Assembly: GCA_000226015.1 (NCBI GenBank)
Contig: JH153084.1
Coordinates: forward strand, 108,582-172,581
Reading direction: 5' to 3'
DNA length: 64,000 nt
Source of the DNA: Mnemiopsis leidyi
Lineage: Eukaryota > Ctenophora > Tentaculata > Lobata > Bolinopsidae
The notes under the pieces are model-generated. The model worked only from the letters and a program-made list of their open reading frames with translations. It was not told the origin of the DNA and did not search any database. Below, in pieces: positions 48,001 through 55,018 of this stretch. The position numbers and the translations under genes were made by a program. How positions within the stretch are numbered: position 1 is the stretch's first letter; the number at the start of each line of letters is the position of its first letter.

Positions 48001-48002
48001 GA
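14291..48002 (+). CDS. Nrxn: Alpha-neurexin, synaptic-type cell-surface receptor, 17 coding exons
   Basis: Exons: 14291-15011, 39435-39535, 39991-40135, 40563-40697, 40973-41138, 42048-42241, 42403-42575, 42879-43219, 43378-43479, 43639-43800, 43949-44152, 44333-44540, 45540-45695, 45837-45989, 46284-46415, 46635-46813, 47250-48002. All introns are GT-AG and phases agree except for an apparent one-base slip inside exon 42879-43219. The product is about 1,341 residues (human NRXN1 alpha is near 1,480). The order signal peptide, LNS1-EGF, LNS2-LNS3-EGF, LNS4-LNS5-EGF, LNS6, stalk, TM and short tail is the alpha-neurexin order exactly. Neurexins sit on the presynaptic or secretory cell membrane and bind neuroligin-type partners through LNS domains. 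The tail ends in a hydrophobic class II PDZ ligand. Intron 1 is 24.4 kb and holds three alternative first exons. Confidence 0.93.
17633..17655. promoter_or_regulatory. Paired CACGTG E-boxes
   Basis: GTCACGTGAT and GTCACGTGAC lie 17 bp apart. Palindromic E-boxes of this kind bind bHLH-zipper factors such as Max, USF or MITF/TFE. No first exon is recognised just downstream. Confidence 0.35.
25667..25687. promoter_or_regulatory. Paired CACGTG E-boxes
   Basis: AGTCACGTGATATAAAGTC leads straight into a second CACGTG, 15 bp away start to start. Same spacing class as the pair at 17633. Confidence 0.35.
27372..27450. promoter_or_regulatory. Triple CACGTG with two CCAAT boxes
   Basis: CACGTG at 27372, 27391 and 27413, with GATTGG at about 27396 and 27439. 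GTGATTGGCTGGAGGAGACC and TGATTGGAGGATCCCC share the pattern GATTGGxGGAG. This is a promoter-like cluster inside intron 1. A donor-like GTAAGT lies at 27726, but the frame before it has no signal peptide and the wrong phase. Confidence 0.45.
28979..29010. repeat. Short tandem repeat, TGTACAC units
   Basis: Head-to-tail copies of ACTGTACACTGTACACTG in intron 1. Confidence 0.7.
29717..29812. repeat. 48-bp tandem duplication
   Basis: Two copies starting GCGACACTGCCTCCTACTTA differ at one position (ACTGCACT versus ACTACACT). Confidence 0.9.
30354..30560 (+). repeat. tRNA-derived SINE
   Basis: GGTGTTGTAGTGGTATCTAC, then GGGGGTTCGATTCCCAGATC and CGCCAATCCTAGAGAAGGGC, then a body with CTAAGGGTGTTTG and AAGGGTTAACTGA. 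It aligns with the SINE at 6914 through head and body. Confidence 0.75.
31045..31110. repeat. Tandem repeat, about 16 bp x 4
   Basis: Units like ACAAACAGACATACAC lie in intron 1. Confidence 0.75.
31220..31330. promoter_or_regulatory. Composite CCAAT / CACGTG cluster
   Basis: GATTGG at about 31223, 31265 and 31306 alternates with CACGTG at 31241, 31283 and 31323, at a spacing of about 42 bp. GATTGGCGGAGAAAAGTCAC and GATTGGAGGAGACTCCCC repeat the pattern at 27396. This is the most regular module in the window. Confidence 0.5.
31447..31626. repeat. Tandem repeat, 34 bp x 5
   Basis: Units begin CTCAGACATAGTGTTGTATT at 31447, 31481, 31515, 31549 and 31583, with a partial sixth at 31617. There are no unique spacers, so this is not a CRISPR-like array. 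Confidence 0.9.
33513..33727 (+). promoter_or_regulatory. Promoter of alternative neurexin first exon A
   Basis: CACGTG at 33513 and CCAAT at about 33530 lie upstream. A TATA-like ATATTTAAG lies at about 33688, and an initiator-like TCAGTT at 33722, about 33 nt after the TATA. The ATG follows 54 nt later with no ATG between. Confidence 0.5.
33776..33833 (+). CDS. Nrxn: Alternative neurexin first exon A (signal peptide)
   Basis: Encodes [19 protein letters not shown] and then one base, followed by the donor A|GTGAGT. Length 58 = 19 codons + 1, so it is phase 1 and joins the acceptor at 39435 in frame (Thr, then ATVAKF). The product would be a signal peptide attached directly to LNS2, giving a neurexin without LNS1 or EGF-A. 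A TATA-like box and initiator lie just upstream. Confidence 0.75.
33834..35330. other. Intron 1 segment between alternative exons A and B
   Basis: CACGTG at 34017 and 34057 (CCGGTCACGTGACC). No exon or repeat is recognised. Confidence 0.5.
35331..35370 (+). promoter_or_regulatory. Core promoter of alternative first exon B
   Basis: An inverted CCAAT box, GATTGG, at 35331 is followed 33 bp later by a TATA-like TATTTAG at 35364. A start near 35395 would leave a 5' UTR of roughly 105 nt. Confidence 0.4.
35502..35610 (+). CDS. Nrxn: Alternative neurexin first exon B (signal peptide plus short acidic/His segment)
   Basis: Encodes [16 protein letters not shown] and then [20 protein letters not shown], plus one base before the donor C|GTAAGT. 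Length 109 = 36 codons + 1, phase 1, in frame with 39435. It is the only alternative exon with a sizeable mature N-terminal extension: acidic, with three His, one NDS glycosylation site and an unpaired Cys. A minimal upstream ORF overlaps the start as ATGTGATG. Confidence 0.8.
37425..37497. repeat. Imperfect hairpin, arms about 35 bp
   Basis: CAGTTGTCCCCGGTAATG pairs with CATTACCGGTAACAACTG, and AAATCAGTTCGTCCTG with TCAGAACGAACTGATTT, with almost no loop. Confidence 0.8.
38005..38060. promoter_or_regulatory. CCAAT / CACGTG / CCAAT module upstream of exon C
   Basis: GATTGGCGGAG at about 38006, CACGTG at 38023 and GATTGG at about 38045. It is the same composite as at 27396 and 31265, about 740 bp upstream of exon C. 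Confidence 0.45.
38787..38886 (+). CDS. Nrxn: Alternative neurexin first exon C (signal peptide)
   Basis: Encodes [20 protein letters not shown] and then [13 protein letters not shown] plus one base, followed by the donor G|GTAGGT. Length 100 = 33 codons + 1, phase 1, in frame with 39435, only 548 bp downstream. Two short upstream ORFs (ATGs at 38759 and 38764) precede it. A TATA-like TTTTTAAAA lies at about 38700. Confidence 0.75.
39435..41138 (+). CDS. Nrxn: Neurexin LNS2 (exons 39435, 39991, 40563, 40973)
   Basis: Four exons encode [20 protein letters not shown] through LNS2 landmarks [24 protein letters not shown] and [11 protein letters not shown]. The first acceptor is phase 1 and is shared by the alpha exon and exons A-C. 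Introns: phase 0, 1, 1, and phase 2 at the end. Confidence 0.92.
40700..40810. repeat. Simple ACA/CACG-rich repeat in an intron
   Basis: Imperfect copies of ACACGAACAAACAT lie between LNS2 exons. Confidence 0.6.
41680..41896 (+). promoter_or_regulatory. CACGTG / CCAAT module inside the LNS2-LNS3 intron
   Basis: CACGTG at 41680 and GATTGG at 41703 are followed by ATG at 41717 opening [18 protein letters not shown], a weak signal-like start. No good donor ends the frame before its stop at 41896, so coding use is doubtful. Confidence 0.25.
41934..41981. repeat. 23-24 bp direct duplication
   Basis: GAATCTAGGATAGTAAGTCA followed by ACAGT occurs twice in tandem in an intron. Confidence 0.85.
42048..43219 (+). 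CDS. Nrxn: Neurexin LNS3 and EGF-B (exons 42048, 42403, 42879)
   Basis: LNS3 landmarks: [55 protein letters not shown] through [13 protein letters not shown]. The donor of the first exon, AAAT|GTTTGT, lies in a T-rich stretch. In exon 42879-43219 the first codons (SLVLGAA) and the remainder ([10 protein letters not shown]) are one base out of frame, with the switch in the G-run near 42900. Confidence 0.88.
42594..42660. repeat. Tandem repeat, 16 bp x 4
   Basis: Four copies of TACTTCTGTCTGTTTG just after a neurexin donor site. Confidence 0.9.
43378..44152 (+). CDS. Nrxn: Neurexin LNS4 (exons 43378, 43639, 43949)
   Basis: Three phase-0 exons. Landmarks: [38 protein letters not shown] and [12 protein letters not shown]. 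The LNS4 start ([15 protein letters not shown]) lies at the end of exon 42879-43219. Confidence 0.92.
44333..45989 (+). CDS. Nrxn: Neurexin LNS5 (exons 44333, 45540, 45837)
   Basis: Landmarks: [42 protein letters not shown] and [11 protein letters not shown]. Phase-1 introns separate the three exons. Confidence 0.92.
45351..45430 (+). pseudogene. Possible relic LNS exon in the LNS5 intron
   Basis: After an acceptor-like TTTTTGCAG, the frame reads [15 protein letters not shown], close to [14 protein letters not shown] at the start of the LNS3 exon 42048, with matching bases around TTGAACAG. It has no donor of its own that I can support. Confidence 0.3.
46284..46415 (+). CDS. Nrxn: Neurexin EGF-C exon
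   Basis: 132 nt, phase 1 to phase 1, encoding a full EGF module: [16 protein letters not shown], then [13 protein letters not shown]. As a symmetric-phase exon it could be skipped without frame loss. Confidence 0.92.
46635..48002 (+). CDS. Nrxn: Neurexin LNS6, stalk, TM and cytoplasmic tail (exons 46635, 47250)
   Basis: LNS6 runs from [20 protein letters not shown] to [14 protein letters not shown]. It lacks the usual Y-hGG strand, reading [13 protein letters not shown] instead. A Thr/Asn/Glu-rich stalk follows, with an AATAAC-coded Asn run at about 47645-47675 and several NxT/S sites. The TM is [20 protein letters not shown]. The tail begins [16 protein letters not shown], a band-4.1-type juxtamembrane site, and ends RELYM, a class II PDZ ligand. 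The stop is TGA at 48000-48002. Confidence 0.92.
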
Positions 48003-49190
48003 CTATAGTGCAATAGGTCGTCAGATGATATAAATGTATGAAATTGTCACAGTTGGACAGGGTAAGTTGAGTAGTAGCTGTGCCGTGGGGTAGAAGCGGA
48101 AACACTCCATTCAGAGAACGGTATTCGTGCTCTGATTTGTTTCACGTGTTCCGAATAATGTGGATCGTCTGGGTCGGGAGAGGAGGGAGGGAAACTTAAA
48201 GACGCTAAATTTATTTATAAATTTAACCCTCCGGAGTTTATATAACGTAACTATTTTTGTTTTTTGTTTAATTTTTATTTGAGTTGTATGGGTGTCACTG
48301 CCTCCTGAGTCGTGGCACGTTAATTCAGACGATTTTATAAACACCAATTAAAGAGGTCTTGTCCGATACAATGCTACAACATGGTCTGTTGAAAGAATAT
48401 GTCGTATCTTTCAGTTAGTCGTAAGTTCCATCGCCAAGCTATACTTCACTTCATAGATGTTTATAGAGTATTTTGATATCAAGACCTTACAAGTTTAACT
48501 AATATAACTGTTTACACGTTTTAGATGTTTTATGGATATGATAAAGTTTTAGCAAAGTCTGTATACAGAGCACGCCGTTTATTAAGATGTATTAGTTCTA
48601 AATTTTGCTCGAAATTTGACAAAGACATGATCATGATATATGTAATTTTTTATCAGATTTGTGATGTTTTATTATTTCGTTTGGTCGACATAAATGTTGC
48701 CGATTTGTTAGTTTGCATTCTTAGATATCTTTTGGTAGAATCTGAGACTGAATTCAACCTTTAATCGTGCTCTAGCAGAGGAGTTTCAGTAACAATCAGT
48801 CAAACATTTTTTCGATTTTTCCAGCTTCCGAGAATATTACAGTATTTTTTTTCAAGATTTTTCAAGTTCGACTCCAACAACTGGGGTAAATTTTCGAGGA
48901 TCCTATCTGTCCAACATTATGCAATGAGAGAGTGGTGTTTAGTAATTTATTATTTATAAGCTGAATCAGCTCACTTTAATGTTAAATTAGACAAAATGTA
49001 AACCATTGGCGAAACCAAATTAATGAATTCGAAAGTCGAAGTAAATGATAGCCTGGTTTACATTTTGTATAGACATTACGATCAATACAGAGTCAACAGC
49101 TTTTTGTACATAGTCTTCATTTATATGTTTTATTTTTAAAAATTGACAAGATAAAAAATGGTCTTATTTAGAGCAAATACTAACCTACGA
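48003..49190. other. Neurexin 3' UTR and following intergenic sequence
   Basis: A poly-A signal candidate ATTAAA lies at 48347-48352, about 345 nt after the stop. The rest is AT-rich with nothing recognised. Confidence 0.5.
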
Positions 49191-50547
49191 ATAGGTTGAG
49201 ATACAGAAGACTACGAATAGCCTACTGCGGTGGTGCTGGTAGGGACCAAGATGTCAAATCCAACCATAGACCCATCTCATCAGTGGTCGCACCTCCAAAC
49301 TCGGTTTCTAAACTGGAATTCTGGTGGTTCCAGGCGACCAGTAGTACTAGTAGATCAAGGTGTACTAAGCCACTGATTTTGCAATTTGAAAATTTATGTC
49401 AGGGAACTTTACATATTATACATCAAAATTTAGATATAATTGAGCAATCTTGATTGAAATAAAGTTAAGGTCATAAATTTTAGGTCATATTGCTTTTGCA
49501 ACGTTTTCTGTACCTCGCTTATCAGCTTTCTTATCAGCGCCTTGCTCACGGTGATCACGAATTTAGTATATACATTGAATGGTCTCTAATATTTGGAAAA
49601 ATTATAGTGAAACTGAAAACATTAAAGTTATCATAGGAAAGCTTATTGAAAAGACGGATGTCTCTATCAGGCCCGTTATTTCTGCTTTTGACTGTTTTCA
49701 ATCTCGTTCGACCAATATACAGCGTCTCAGTCAACCGACGATTAAGGTTGGAGTGCTTGAGCAGTGCAGTGCTGAATTCTTGGGGATCAAGCTTGCTGAT
49801 CAGGACGGATTAAAGATCTTCAATAAGTCATCTCTCGTTAATCGCATTTATCTTGGTTTCATGGCTCTTATGCCGGCAAAGTGTGGAGAGTGCGGTGATG
49901 ACTATGTGATTGATCATGAACCGGACGTTCAACCATTCTTCAGTTGTTTTAGGTGTTTCAAAGGATCACATCACTGCGACAGGAATAAATTACTTCATCA
50001 GACCTTATCAGAAATGAACACACCCTCAGGTTTTGTGTGGCTCTGTGACACCTGTCATGGAATTGTTGATCCTATAGAACCCAGAAAACAGCGATCCCGG
50101 CACCAATCTACGTCAGAAATCTTATCTGCCGACAACCAGTCAGAGGAACGCTCGGGAGACGCTTCTAAGTTTGCCTAATCAAGCTCTCTAGCTCTTCGAC
50201 ACAGGCTCCTATGATGAACCTATCATCAGCGGCAGATTCAGCTCAGTCCTAGTACTTCACAAGGACCTGCAAATGTATGTCAGAACTTTCTGAACTGGAG
50301 TTGTCCTCATGGCATCAGTGGCAAAAAAAGATCAACGGGAAAACCTGCCCCCTCACCCATCCTAGAGTCTGTAATCAGTACAGATCGGCAGGTTTTACTG
50401 GCAAGAAGGGCTGTAAGAAAGGAAAAAACTGTTCATTCTTTCACCCTGTCATCTGTAGATCAAGTGACTACGATGTCTTCGTTACAGGAGACTTCAACCT
50501 TCCACAGATCAACTGGGAGACTCTTCAGATCCAAAGTGGTGGCACTG

Positions 50548-50619
50548 TTGACGAGATTATATCCGTCTAACGTTCTAACGAAACGCTTTAGCTGCGTGAG
50601 TCGGGTATCACCGCGACAA
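50548..50619 (+). mobile_element. Tiny element, family 1 (72 bp), inside the LINE
   Basis: TTGACGAGATTATATCCG at the left and CGGGTATCACCGCGACAA at the right. An 8-bp duplication TGGCACTG flanks it (50540-50547 and 50620-50627). The LINE frame resumes after it with GTLDSNLSAQCLLNF. Confidence 0.85.
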
Positions 50620-50705
50620 TGGCACTGGCACTTTGGACTCAAATCTGTCGGCCCAATGTTTACTCAACTTCATGTCGACCTACCTTTAATTGTTACTTTG
50701 CAACA

Positions 50706-50750
50706 TCGGAGGGAAACGTAGAGAGAGCCGCGCAGCGCCCGGTAAGCTTA
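50706..50750. repeat. Dispersed repeat, about 42 bp
   Basis: ATCGGAGGGAAACGTAGAGA then GAGCCGCGCAGCGCCCGGTA. A direct copy lies at about 11591-11632. An inverted copy of the last part (TTACCGGGCGCTGCGCGGCT) lies at about 11289. Confidence 0.7.
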
Positions 50751-50853
50751 AGCTTAGCACCCCTCTCTCAACAAAATAAAAATTGAGCGAATTACGTAAT
50801 TGTCTAAATGATGGGAGAATTCCTGAATTTTGGCAAGCTGCTTTTGTTTGTTT

Positions 50854-50938
50854 TTGACGAGATTATATTCGTCTACCGGTTTAACAAAACTTTCAGCTTT
50901 AGGTGCGTGTCTGCGTGAGTCGGGTTTCACCGCGACAA
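50854..50938 (+). mobile_element. Tiny element, family 1 (85 bp)
   Basis: TTGACGAGATTATATTCG to CGGGTTTCACCGCGACAA. No target duplication is recognised; the middle carries a short internal duplication (GCGTGTCTGCGTG). Confidence 0.75.
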
Positions 50939-51159
50939 AGCGTGTTGACCCAAAAACCAGTTTTACTGGCTAAGTAAAGCTTCTGTAGACTGTAAAGAAC
51001 AATTGCCCAGGTCATCAATTTTAGCCAAAAATAAAACATGACACATTGCCAAAAATAAAACACATTGCTAGTTGTCCAAAGAATAGTTCTATGAGCTACA
51101 GCAAAAATTTCAGCAGAATATCTTGAGATATGACCTAACTACATCGGCATATATTGGGA

Positions 51160-51249
51160 TTGACGAGATGATATCCGAGATGATATCCGTCTAACGCAAG
51201 GAGAGCAGAAAACTGCGAGCCGCGCGCGGGTCGGGTAACATCTCGACAA
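51160..51249 (+). mobile_element. Tiny element, family 1 (90 bp), 9-bp target duplication
   Basis: TTGACGAGATGATATCCG to TCGGGTAACATCTCGACAA. It is flanked by ATATTGGGA at 51151-51159 and 51250-51258. The left end contains a duplicated GAGATGATATCC. Confidence 0.85.
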
Positions 51250-51362
51250 ATATTGGGATTTTCAGAAACGACAAGCACACATAATGACATCCTCAAATAC
51301 GGCCCTCTGTTGTCAAACCGAACGGAATATGAAATTGAAAAACTTATAAAAGTAATAACTTG

Positions 51363-51544
51363 TTGCTACACGTTGCATAGCCCTGCTGCCGCGAAGCGGC
51401 AGCCTCCGGCGCGCGTGAAGCGCGCGGCGGCGTGAAAAGGGTCATTGTCTGACTTCGTCCGACCCTCATTCGAAGCGAATAGAGGAAAATAAAATGACGG
51501 GAGGGTGCGCGCTGCTGTACAAAAAGGGTCACAACGTGAGACAA
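51363..51544 (+). mobile_element. GC-rich hairpin element, family 3, with a family 2 element nested in it
   Basis: The ends TTGCTACACGTTG and CAACGTGAGACAA are inverted repeats (11 of 13). The 8-bp flanks are ATAACTTG (51355-51362 and 51545-51552). Inside are two perfect hairpins, CTGCTGCCGCGAAGCGGCAG and CGCGCGTGAAGCGCGCG, plus the nested element at 51445-51522. Without that insert and its extra duplication it is about 95 bp. Confidence 0.8.
51445..51522 (+). mobile_element. Tiny element, family 2 (78 bp), 9-bp target duplication
   Basis: TTGTCTGACTTCGTCCGACC to GCGCGCTGCTGTACAA, flanked by AAAGGGTCA at 51436-51444 and 51523-51531. It lies inside a family 3 element, so it is younger than that copy. 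Confidence 0.88.
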
Positions 51545-52299
51545 ATAACTTGAACTTAGGTCTGTCTGCCGACACATTAACAGGTACTTACCCTCATGTC
51601 AGGGCTCCTTCCTTGTTTTTGGTGGGAGATGGCCTGTGACAGTAGCTACTATTAAAAGCGGTGGTTACCTATTGGCAATGGGGCTCTAGGTTGTTACTAT
51701 ATTCGTGCAGGGTTAAGTAAACCATCCACTTTATTGTTTGTAAATTATCAGTAAGATAGGGGGATCTCAAATGTTTGAATATTTTCCTCATAAAGGTTTT
51801 GATGAGCGAACAATTGGGCAAAATTGTGCCTTATGTGGATTAAACTAATGAAATGTGCGACTTGGCTTTTCCTATATCACATCATGACAGCTTGAGATAC
51901 TGACTTGTCATTTTTCATGTTACCCAAGCTGTAATTAGCATTGAAGTTGAATAATACAGTTATGCCAAGTTATTGGTATTGCAGTTATCATATGTAATTT
52001 CACTCACAAGCTCGTGAAATTACTTCAATAAATGCACTCACAAACTAGTGAATTTATTGCATCGATACCACTCGCAAGCTTGTGGTATTCAGAAAAAACA
52101 AGTATTGATATGATAAATGCAAAAAAACAGTGAGATTGACAATGTAGAAATGTCGGGAAATTGATAACAATGGCAAGGTAAATGTTAATGCCAGCCTCGT
52201 CATTGTAGGACATATTTTCCATGGAGTCGTTTTGAAAATTTCATTCAACTTCGCAGAAAACTCAAACCTCCCAGAAAGAAGCACATATTGATTTGAGAC

Positions 52300-52430
52300 A
52301 GTAAACAGACTTTTGTTTAATGGGGACTCTTGTCTGAAACGGACTGTTGTTCGAATTGGCATTCTGAAAAAAATGGACAATTGTCCAAAATGGACTCTTG
52401 TCCGAATTGGACTATTGTCCGAAATATTCA
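52300..52430. repeat. Degenerate tandem repeat (GGACTNTTGTCCGAA)
   Basis: Successive imperfect copies such as TGGACTCTTGTCCGAATTGG and ACTATTGTCCGAAAT lie just left of the Harbinger-like element. Confidence 0.6.
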
Positions 52431-52514
52431 CATTTTGGTTGTTTATCGTTAGGGGTCGTTCACATATGTCGTCATCACCTAGAGGGGGAGGGGTTTCCAA
52501 ATGATGATGATTGA

Positions 52515-53227
52515 NNNNNNNNNNNNNNNNNNNNNNNNNNNNNNNNNNNNNNNNNNNNNNNNNNNNNNNNNNNNNNNNNNNNNNNNNNNNNNNNNNNNNN
52601 NNNNNNNNNNNNNNNNNNNNNNNNNNNNNNNNNNNNNNNNNNNNNNNNNNNNNNNNNNNNNNNNNNNNNNNNNNNNNNNNNNNNNNNNNNNNNNNNNNNN
52701 NNNNNNNNNNNNNNNNNNNNNNNNNNNNNNNNNNNNNNNNNNNNNNNNNNNNNNNNNNNNNNNNNNNNNNNNNNNNNNNNNNNNNNNNNNNNNNNNNNNN
52801 NNNNNNNNNNNNNNNNNNNNNNNNNNNNNNNNNNNNNNNNNNNNNNNNNNNNNNNNNNNNNNNNNNNNNNNNNNNNNNNNNNNNNNNNNNNNNNNNNNNN
52901 NNNNNNNNNNNNNNNNNNNNNNNNNNNNNNNNNNNNNNNNNNNNNNNNNNNNNNNNNNNNNNNNNNNNNNNNNNNNNNNNNNNNNNNNNNNNNNNNNNNN
53001 NNNNNNNNNNNNNNNNNNNNNNNNNNNNNNNNNNNNNNNNNNNNNNNNNNNNNNNNNNNNNNNNNNNNNNNNNNNNNNNNNNNNNNNNNNNNNNNNNNNN
53101 NNNNNNNNNNNNNNNNNNNNNNNNNNNNNNNNNNNNNNNNNNNNNNNNNNNNNNNNNNNNNNNNNNNNNNNNNNNNNNNNNNNNNNNNNNNNNNNNNNNN
53201 NNNNNNNNNNNNNNNNNNNNNNNNNNN
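52515..53227. other. Assembly gap, 713 N
   Basis: A run of N inside the Harbinger-like element. Frames drawn across it are meaningless. Confidence 1.
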
Positions 53228-53464
53228 ACTTTTTCGAAAATTTTTGATTTCTTTTGAAAATTTTAATCAGAATTTTACAAAATCAAAAGGAAAATTTTCA
53301 AGTAAAAATTCTGATTCAGAAATCTGGTGAACTACTGTGCTTTCACTGACATAGTATAAAAAATTTCAATTTCAAAAATGACTGCAAATTAAAAGACCAA
53401 AAATCAAGTTTTTTGACATGAAGTAGGGGGGTTCTGACTGTGATGATGTCATTATGTTAATTTA

Positions 53465-53528
53465 TTGACGAGATGATATCCGTCTATTGTTCAGCTTTAG
53501 CTGCGTGAGTCGGGTATCACCGTGACAA
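53465..53528 (+). mobile_element. Tiny element, family 1 (64 bp), 9-bp target duplication
   Basis: The shortest and cleanest copy: TTGACGAGATGATATCCG to CGGGTATCACCGTGACAA, flanked by GTTAATTTA at 53456-53464 and 53529-53537. Confidence 0.9.
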
Positions 53529-54226
53529 GTTAATTTACCTCTGACATTTAGGGGGGGTTTTGTCATGATGATGAATGATGACAGATGGGGGGAGGGGTGT
53601 AAAAATTACCGAAAATTTGCTGACGTCATATGTGAACGACCCCTTATATGGTTTGGTATTATGTAAGCATAAAGGTAGATCACATAACCGAGGAAAGGTC
53701 GCTTTCAGGCAGCAGGCCAGACAACGTCTGGCTACTTCAGGTCAGTGAAGGACTGCTCTGACTTTAGGTACTCGAGTTCCCGAGGACCTCCAGATCATTG
53801 GTTTGGAGCAGGAAAGTAGAGAGTTGAATTCATAATGCCAGCCTTCAGCTATATTTGTACTTTGTGGAACAGTGTAGGAGGGACTGTGCATGGCTACATG
53901 GAGTCGAAGGATTGTTGCAGTTTCGCATTTCAATCTCGATGGACTTAGAGAAGAAGGTTCAGGAACATTTTGGGTAGGAGGGGCTTCAGGTGTTTTCAGG
54001 TAGCCATGCAGGTGAGGGAGGGTGCCTAGAAATCTTCATGCTCGTTATGGTCTGTCAGCAGATTTTGGGTCTCAAATCAACAAATAATGATGTCTGCAGG
54101 GTTCTTACTTGTGAAGGCTAACATTCACATTTGGACAAGTGTTTGATTGTTTGCTTTCGGACTTGAAGAGTACTAGAATCGTCTTCTTACAGGATCTTAG
54201 GAGGTTAGCGGCATCTTCTACTGATT

Positions 54227-54433
54227 CTAGAAAATAGCAGAACAGGTTCTTGTCTGCAATCTTCTAATCTTAGACTCTGCTATGGGCTTCCACTTGTAGA
54301 AGGTTGATTTGGCAACTCCAGTCCCTTTAATGGCCTCAGCAACCAGATTTCCCCTTTCGACCAACTGCTTGTAGTTTTGGTGGAGAGCATCTACCTTTGC
54401 CTGGGAGCTCTTTTTTTCTTTCTGTTGGATCAT
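54227..54433 (-). other. Short frame with HTH-like segment, uncertain
   Basis: 68 codons containing AEAIKGTGVAKSTFYKWKPI, which resembles a helix-turn-helix as found in some transposon-borne proteins. Nothing continues it in either direction. The rest of 53650-54590 has no recognised content. Confidence 0.2.
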
Positions 54434-54595
54434 GTAGGTAGATTAAGGTGAGATATTAGAGCTGTAGGTAGGGAGCTGGAGTCATAAATATGGTGGTTTG
54501 TAGAGGTTGGTAGCAGGTTTAAAGGTCTAGGGGTTCTGCTCTGATGGTGTCAGGATGTCTTGAGTGTTTATTGAGATGTCTCAGTCTGAAACTGT

Positions 54596-54895
54596 ATGGC
54601 CAGGTTCAGGAGAAGTAGAAGTTGTGGGGCACAACGTCACTGGGGCATAATACCTGAGACAAAGTGTCTTGGGGCAGGAGTCAGTTGGATGCAAGGTTGT
54701 GGGGCAAGGCTTTACCGGGGCATTCCCTGGGGCACAGTGTACTGGAGCAGGGGGTATGTGGGGCACAAGGTTTTGGGGCACAATGTCACTGTGGCATTTC
54801 CTGGGGCATATTGTCTTGGGGCAGGGGGTCAGTTGGGCCCGAGGTTGTGGGGCTCAACGTCACTGGGGCAAAATTTCTAAGGCAAAACGTTCTCG
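54596..54895. repeat. Degenerate GGGGCA-rich tandem repeat upstream of the polycystin gene
   Basis: Imperfect repeats of TGGGGCA-containing units: GTCACTGGGGCA, GTCTTGGGGCAG and TTGTGGGGC recur in order two to three times. It ends about 120 bp before the polycystin ATG. Confidence 0.65.
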
Positions 54896-55018
54896 GGAAT
54901 CATAAAATCATGTATTATGGCACATAACCTCTTACCCATGTGCAATTTTAAGAATAATAGTGAGTCCGAAAATGGATCTAAAGTGGCACAATATAACTAA
55001 CACAAACATTTGTTTCAG

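Larger units (their letters stand above)
49190..50760 (+). mobile_element. LINE fragment: ORF1 with PHD-like and CCCH fingers, then endonuclease piece
   Basis: Frame 49579-50178 (199 residues) has a PHD-like Cys/His cluster: CGECGDDY, FSCFRCFKGSHHCD, WLCDTCHG. Frame 50277-50570 has a CCCH finger (C...KKGCKKGKNCSFFHPVIC) and then YDVFVTGDFNLPQINWETLQ, the GDFN..P motif of APE-type LINE endonucleases. ORF1 with such fingers fits CR1/L2/Jockey-like non-LTR elements. The two frames differ, most of the endonuclease is deleted and no reverse transcriptase is present, so the copy is dead. A family 1 tiny element sits in the endonuclease frame at 50548. Confidence 0.65.
52452..53643. mobile_element. 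PIF/Harbinger-like non-autonomous element holding the gap
   Basis: The left end 52452-52474 and the reverse complement of 53621-53643 agree at 22 of 23, both starting GGGGTCGTTCACATATG. A 3-bp TTA flanks each side, which fits the TWA target of PIF/Harbinger. The middle is unknown because of 713 N. A family 1 element is inserted at 53465. Confidence 0.6.

Noticed and set aside
52501-53257. Two 248-codon frames
   Set aside because: They are made of N.
54581-54927. Overlapping frames in the GGGGCA repeat
   Set aside because: Several frames stay open only because the repeat lacks stops; the composition is that of the repeat.
55010-55018. TTG at 55010 as the polycystin start
   Set aside because: TTG is not a usual animal start, and the stretch is the splice acceptor TTTGTTTCAG; the ATG at 55019 opens the signal peptide.
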